A stretch of 64,000 bases of DNA from Taibaiella soli (GTDB taxonomy: Bacteria; Bacteroidota; Bacteroidia; Chitinophagales; Chitinophagaceae): NCBI RefSeq assembly GCF_003236175.1, contig NZ_QKTW01000016.1:252482-316481 (forward strand), read 5' to 3'. How positions within the stretch are numbered: the stretch's first letter is position 1; the number at the start of each line of letters is the position of its first letter. Shown here one piece after another: positions 62,519 to 64,000 of this stretch. The notes below the pieces were generated by a model. The model saw only the letters and a program-made list of their open reading frames with translations, did no database searches and was not told the origin of the DNA. The position numbers and the translations under genes were made by a program.

Positions 62519-62959
62519 ATGAAGATGAAAATGCAAATTCAGCAGCAGATCGCGAAACCTGTACATGAGGTTTTTAACGCGATTGTGGATCAGACACAGT
62601 TATCGGGCTATTTTACGATCGATGGCAAAGGGAAAATGGAAGAAGGTAAAACGATTACCTGGCGTTGGGAAGATTACGACGGTTCCATTGATATCCATGT
62701 AAAACGTGTAGAAACAGACAAATTCATTTCTTTCAACTGGAGTGGCAGCGGCTCCGAAACCACCGTAGAAATACATTTTGAAGAGCATGACGGCATCACT
62801 ACAGCCAAAATCAGAGAGTACGGCTGGGACAAAGATGACAATGGTATTGCGCGCCTGGTAGAACAGACACAAGGCTGGACGCAAATGCTTTGTTGCCTGA
62901 AAGCATATCTGGAATATGACATTAATTTAAGAACGATAAAACACAAGGAAAACGCCTGA
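62519..62959 (+). CDS. SRPBCC (AHSA1-type) domain protein
   Basis: A 146-residue START-like protein. The AHSA1 pattern is visible: QIAKPVHEVFNAIVDQTQLSGYF near the start, GKTITWRWEDYDGSIDIHVKRVETDKFISFNWSG in the middle, TVEIHFEEHDGITTAKIREYGW, and the last helix with GWTQMLCCLKAYLEYDINL. Members bind hydrophobic ligands or act as Hsp90 cofactors; the ligand here is unknown. The start at 62519 is supported by the family N-terminus; the longer reading from 62372 runs through the terminator. Confidence 0.88.
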   Translation: MKMKMQIQQQIAKPVHEVFNAIVDQTQLSGYFTIDGKGKMEEGKTITWRWEDYDGSIDIHVKRVETDKFISFNWSGSGSETTVEIHFEEHDGITTAKIREYGWDKDDNGIARLVEQTQGWTQMLCCLKAYLEYDINLRTIKHKENA

Positions 62960-62971
62960 TTTTAATGCTTG

Positions 62972-63202
62972 TCAGCCATTGTCTAGCTCCATAGGAAAAA
63001 GGAGTCCGGGTACCGGAAGTGAGTTTTTACCAAGCAGAAAGGCTTCAGTAACCAATTGCTGAAGTTCGGTATACAAACCATTATTGTGAAGTGGGCTCGC
63101 CAGTCGCGAAAAGGCCTGTCTGACCAGTTTTTCCAAAAGAAAAACAGTTTCTTCGTTATCAGCATTCACTAGCGATATTTTTGCGATTTCGGCGGTGTTC
63201 AT
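62972..63202 (-). CDS. Hypothetical 76-residue protein
   Basis: Begins MNTAEIAKISLVNADNEETV, mainly helical (LLEKLVRQAFSRLASPLHNNGLYTELQQLVTEAFLL), no signal peptide. No family recognised. Converges on the SRPBCC gene with a 12-base gap; the start at 63202 avoids an unlikely hydrophobic extension. Confidence 0.5.
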   Translation of the reverse strand: MNTAEIAKISLVNADNEETVFLLEKLVRQAFSRLASPLHNNGLYTELQQLVTEAFLLGKNSLPVPGLLFPMELDNG

Positions 63203-63284
63203 AATAAAAAGTTTGTAGAAGAAATACAATAAAACATCGTGCCAGACACGGCAAACTTTAGATCTTCATTCAATCGCTAATTCC

Positions 63285-63292
63285 TAACTTTG
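63285..63292 (+). promoter_or_regulatory. Predicted -7 box of the aldehyde dehydrogenase gene
   Basis: TAACTTTG ends five bases before the ATG at 63298, implying a leaderless or near-leaderless transcript. Confidence 0.45.
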
Positions 63293-63297
63293 CCGCC

Positions 63298-64000
63298 ATG
63301 CAACTAACAGCACCGGCACAAATTTCAAACTATATCGGCGGCGCATTTAAAGCACCGGCGGAAGGTAAATATATAGAAAATATTAATCCTGCAACAGGGG
63401 AAGTTTACAGTCAAATTCCAGATAGTACAATCGAGGATGTAAACCAGGCAGTTGCTGCTGCACAGGCTGCTTTTCCTAAATGGAGCACTACGCCGGCAGA
63501 AGAAAAATTTAAAATTCTGAACCGCATAGCGGAATTAATTGATCAGAATCTGGATGCTTTGGCACTGGCCGAAACAAATGATAATGGTAAACCGCTTTGG
63601 TTGAGCAAAAAGGTAGATATTCCGCGTGCATCAAGCAACTTCCGTTTTTTTGCAACCGGATTGATGCATTTTGCCACAGAAAGCCACAATATGGAAGACA
63701 AGGCAATCAACTACACATTGCGTCAACCTGTAGGTGTAGTGGGTTGTATTTCTCCGTGGAATCTGCCATTGTATCTTTTTACCTGGAAAATAGCACCGGC
63801 TTTAGCTGCAGGTAACTGCGTGGTGTCAAAACCAAGTGAAGTAACCCCGATGACCGGTTATTTGCTGAGCGTAATCTGTAAAGAAGCGGGTCTGCCCGAC
63901 GGCGTACTGAATATCGTACATGGTAATGGTCCGAATTGTGGTGCTGCAATCGTTTCACATCCGCAGATCAAAGCAATTTCATTTACCGGAAGTACGCGCG
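63298..64000 (+). CDS. Aldehyde dehydrogenase, ALDH8A1-like (2-aminomuconic semialdehyde dehydrogenase type), 3' end cut off
   Basis: NAD-dependent aldehyde dehydrogenase; 234 residues visible of a normal ~485, frame open to the window end. The start YIGGAFKAPAEGKYIENINPATGEVYSQIP and the segment DIPRASSNFRFFATGLMHFATESHNM followed by VGVVGCISPWNLPLYLFTWKIAPALAAGNCVVSKPSE match the ALDH8A1/2-aminomuconate semialdehyde dehydrogenase branch closely. The catalytic Glu and Cys lie beyond the edge. It may act in kynurenine/tryptophan breakdown, as may the RidA at 15.7 kb. Other ALDH roles remain possible. Confidence 0.88.
   Translation, partial: MQLTAPAQISNYIGGAFKAPAEGKYIENINPATGEVYSQIPDSTIEDVNQAVAAAQAAFPKWSTTPAEEKFKILNRIAELIDQNLDALALAETNDNGKPLWLSKKVDIPRASSNFRFFATGLMHFATESHNMEDKAINYTLRQPVGVVGCISPWNLPLYLFTWKIAPALAAGNCVVSKPSEVTPMTGYLLSVICKEAGLPDGVLNIVHGNGPNCGAAIVSHPQIKAISFTGSTR

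Overview
The window is a 64 kb stretch of a Bacteroidota chromosome, most likely from Chitinophagaceae or a close relative. This rests on gene content: type IX secretion sorting tails, a GLPGLI protein beside an outer-membrane barrel protein, type III glutamine synthetase, DUF4836 and DUF3127 proteins, split methionine synthase and split transketolase, mreBCD, and TAnnTTTG promoter boxes with few clear Shine-Dalgarno sites. The species was not identified. Both ends cut genes: mnmG on the left and an aldehyde dehydrogenase on the right.

Layout. 0-8.5 kb: mnmG, recX, apaG, a decayed yciI, typA, the homocysteine-binding half of MetH, and an LpxH-like phosphatase with a glycosyltransferase. 8.5-18 kb: enoyl-CoA hydratase/isomerase, bactofilin, pyrG, an alpha-beta fused 2-oxoacid dehydrogenase E1, a lipoprotein, a zinc-ribbon membrane protein, RidA and an acyl-CoA synthetase. 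18-21 kb: mreB-mreC-mreD. 21-30 kb: a GH3/serine-hydrolase fusion, a TonB-receptor-like protein with its GLPGLI partner, a GT-C membrane protein and a GNAT. 30-35 kb: glnN, an Sfp-type transferase, an unusual tiny-peptide locus, dcd and a LEA2 lipoprotein. 35-42 kb: a T9SS cargo protein coupled to a GT39-type enzyme, half a transketolase, SUI1, a glycosyltransferase, small lipoproteins and an S4 protein. 42-50 kb: lipoproteins, a DUF3127 SSB-like protein, tRNA-His, an outer-membrane barrel, rnz-STAS and clpC. 50-64 kb: two tandem secreted paralogues, several unassigned genes, a large T9SS type B protein, feoB, an output-less PAS protein, SRPBCC and the aldehyde dehydrogenase.

The main discovery candidate is at 33.28-33.83 kb on the minus strand, where no ordinary gene is present. 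Three cassettes lie one after another between a good Bacteroidota promoter and a hairpin/T-tract terminator. Each has a conserved 28-33 nt element, then 23-24 nt, then the ATG of a 17-22 residue hydrophobic peptide. Two peptides are near-identical amphipathic helices (MGIITQLLQSILALLGL and MSIITQLLQTILGLLGL) that differ at several synonymous sites, which points to selection on the peptide. They fall below normal gene-calling length limits. The function is unknown; a membrane-active, toxin-like or signalling peptide family is an inference.

Other points of note are dispersed 28-nt repeats in gaps between genes, a FeoB with Ser in place of Asn in its G4 motif, a PAS protein that stops where a kinase domain would be expected, a DUF3127 protein with an SSB-like acidic tip, and several genes whose -10-like box lies almost on the start codon.
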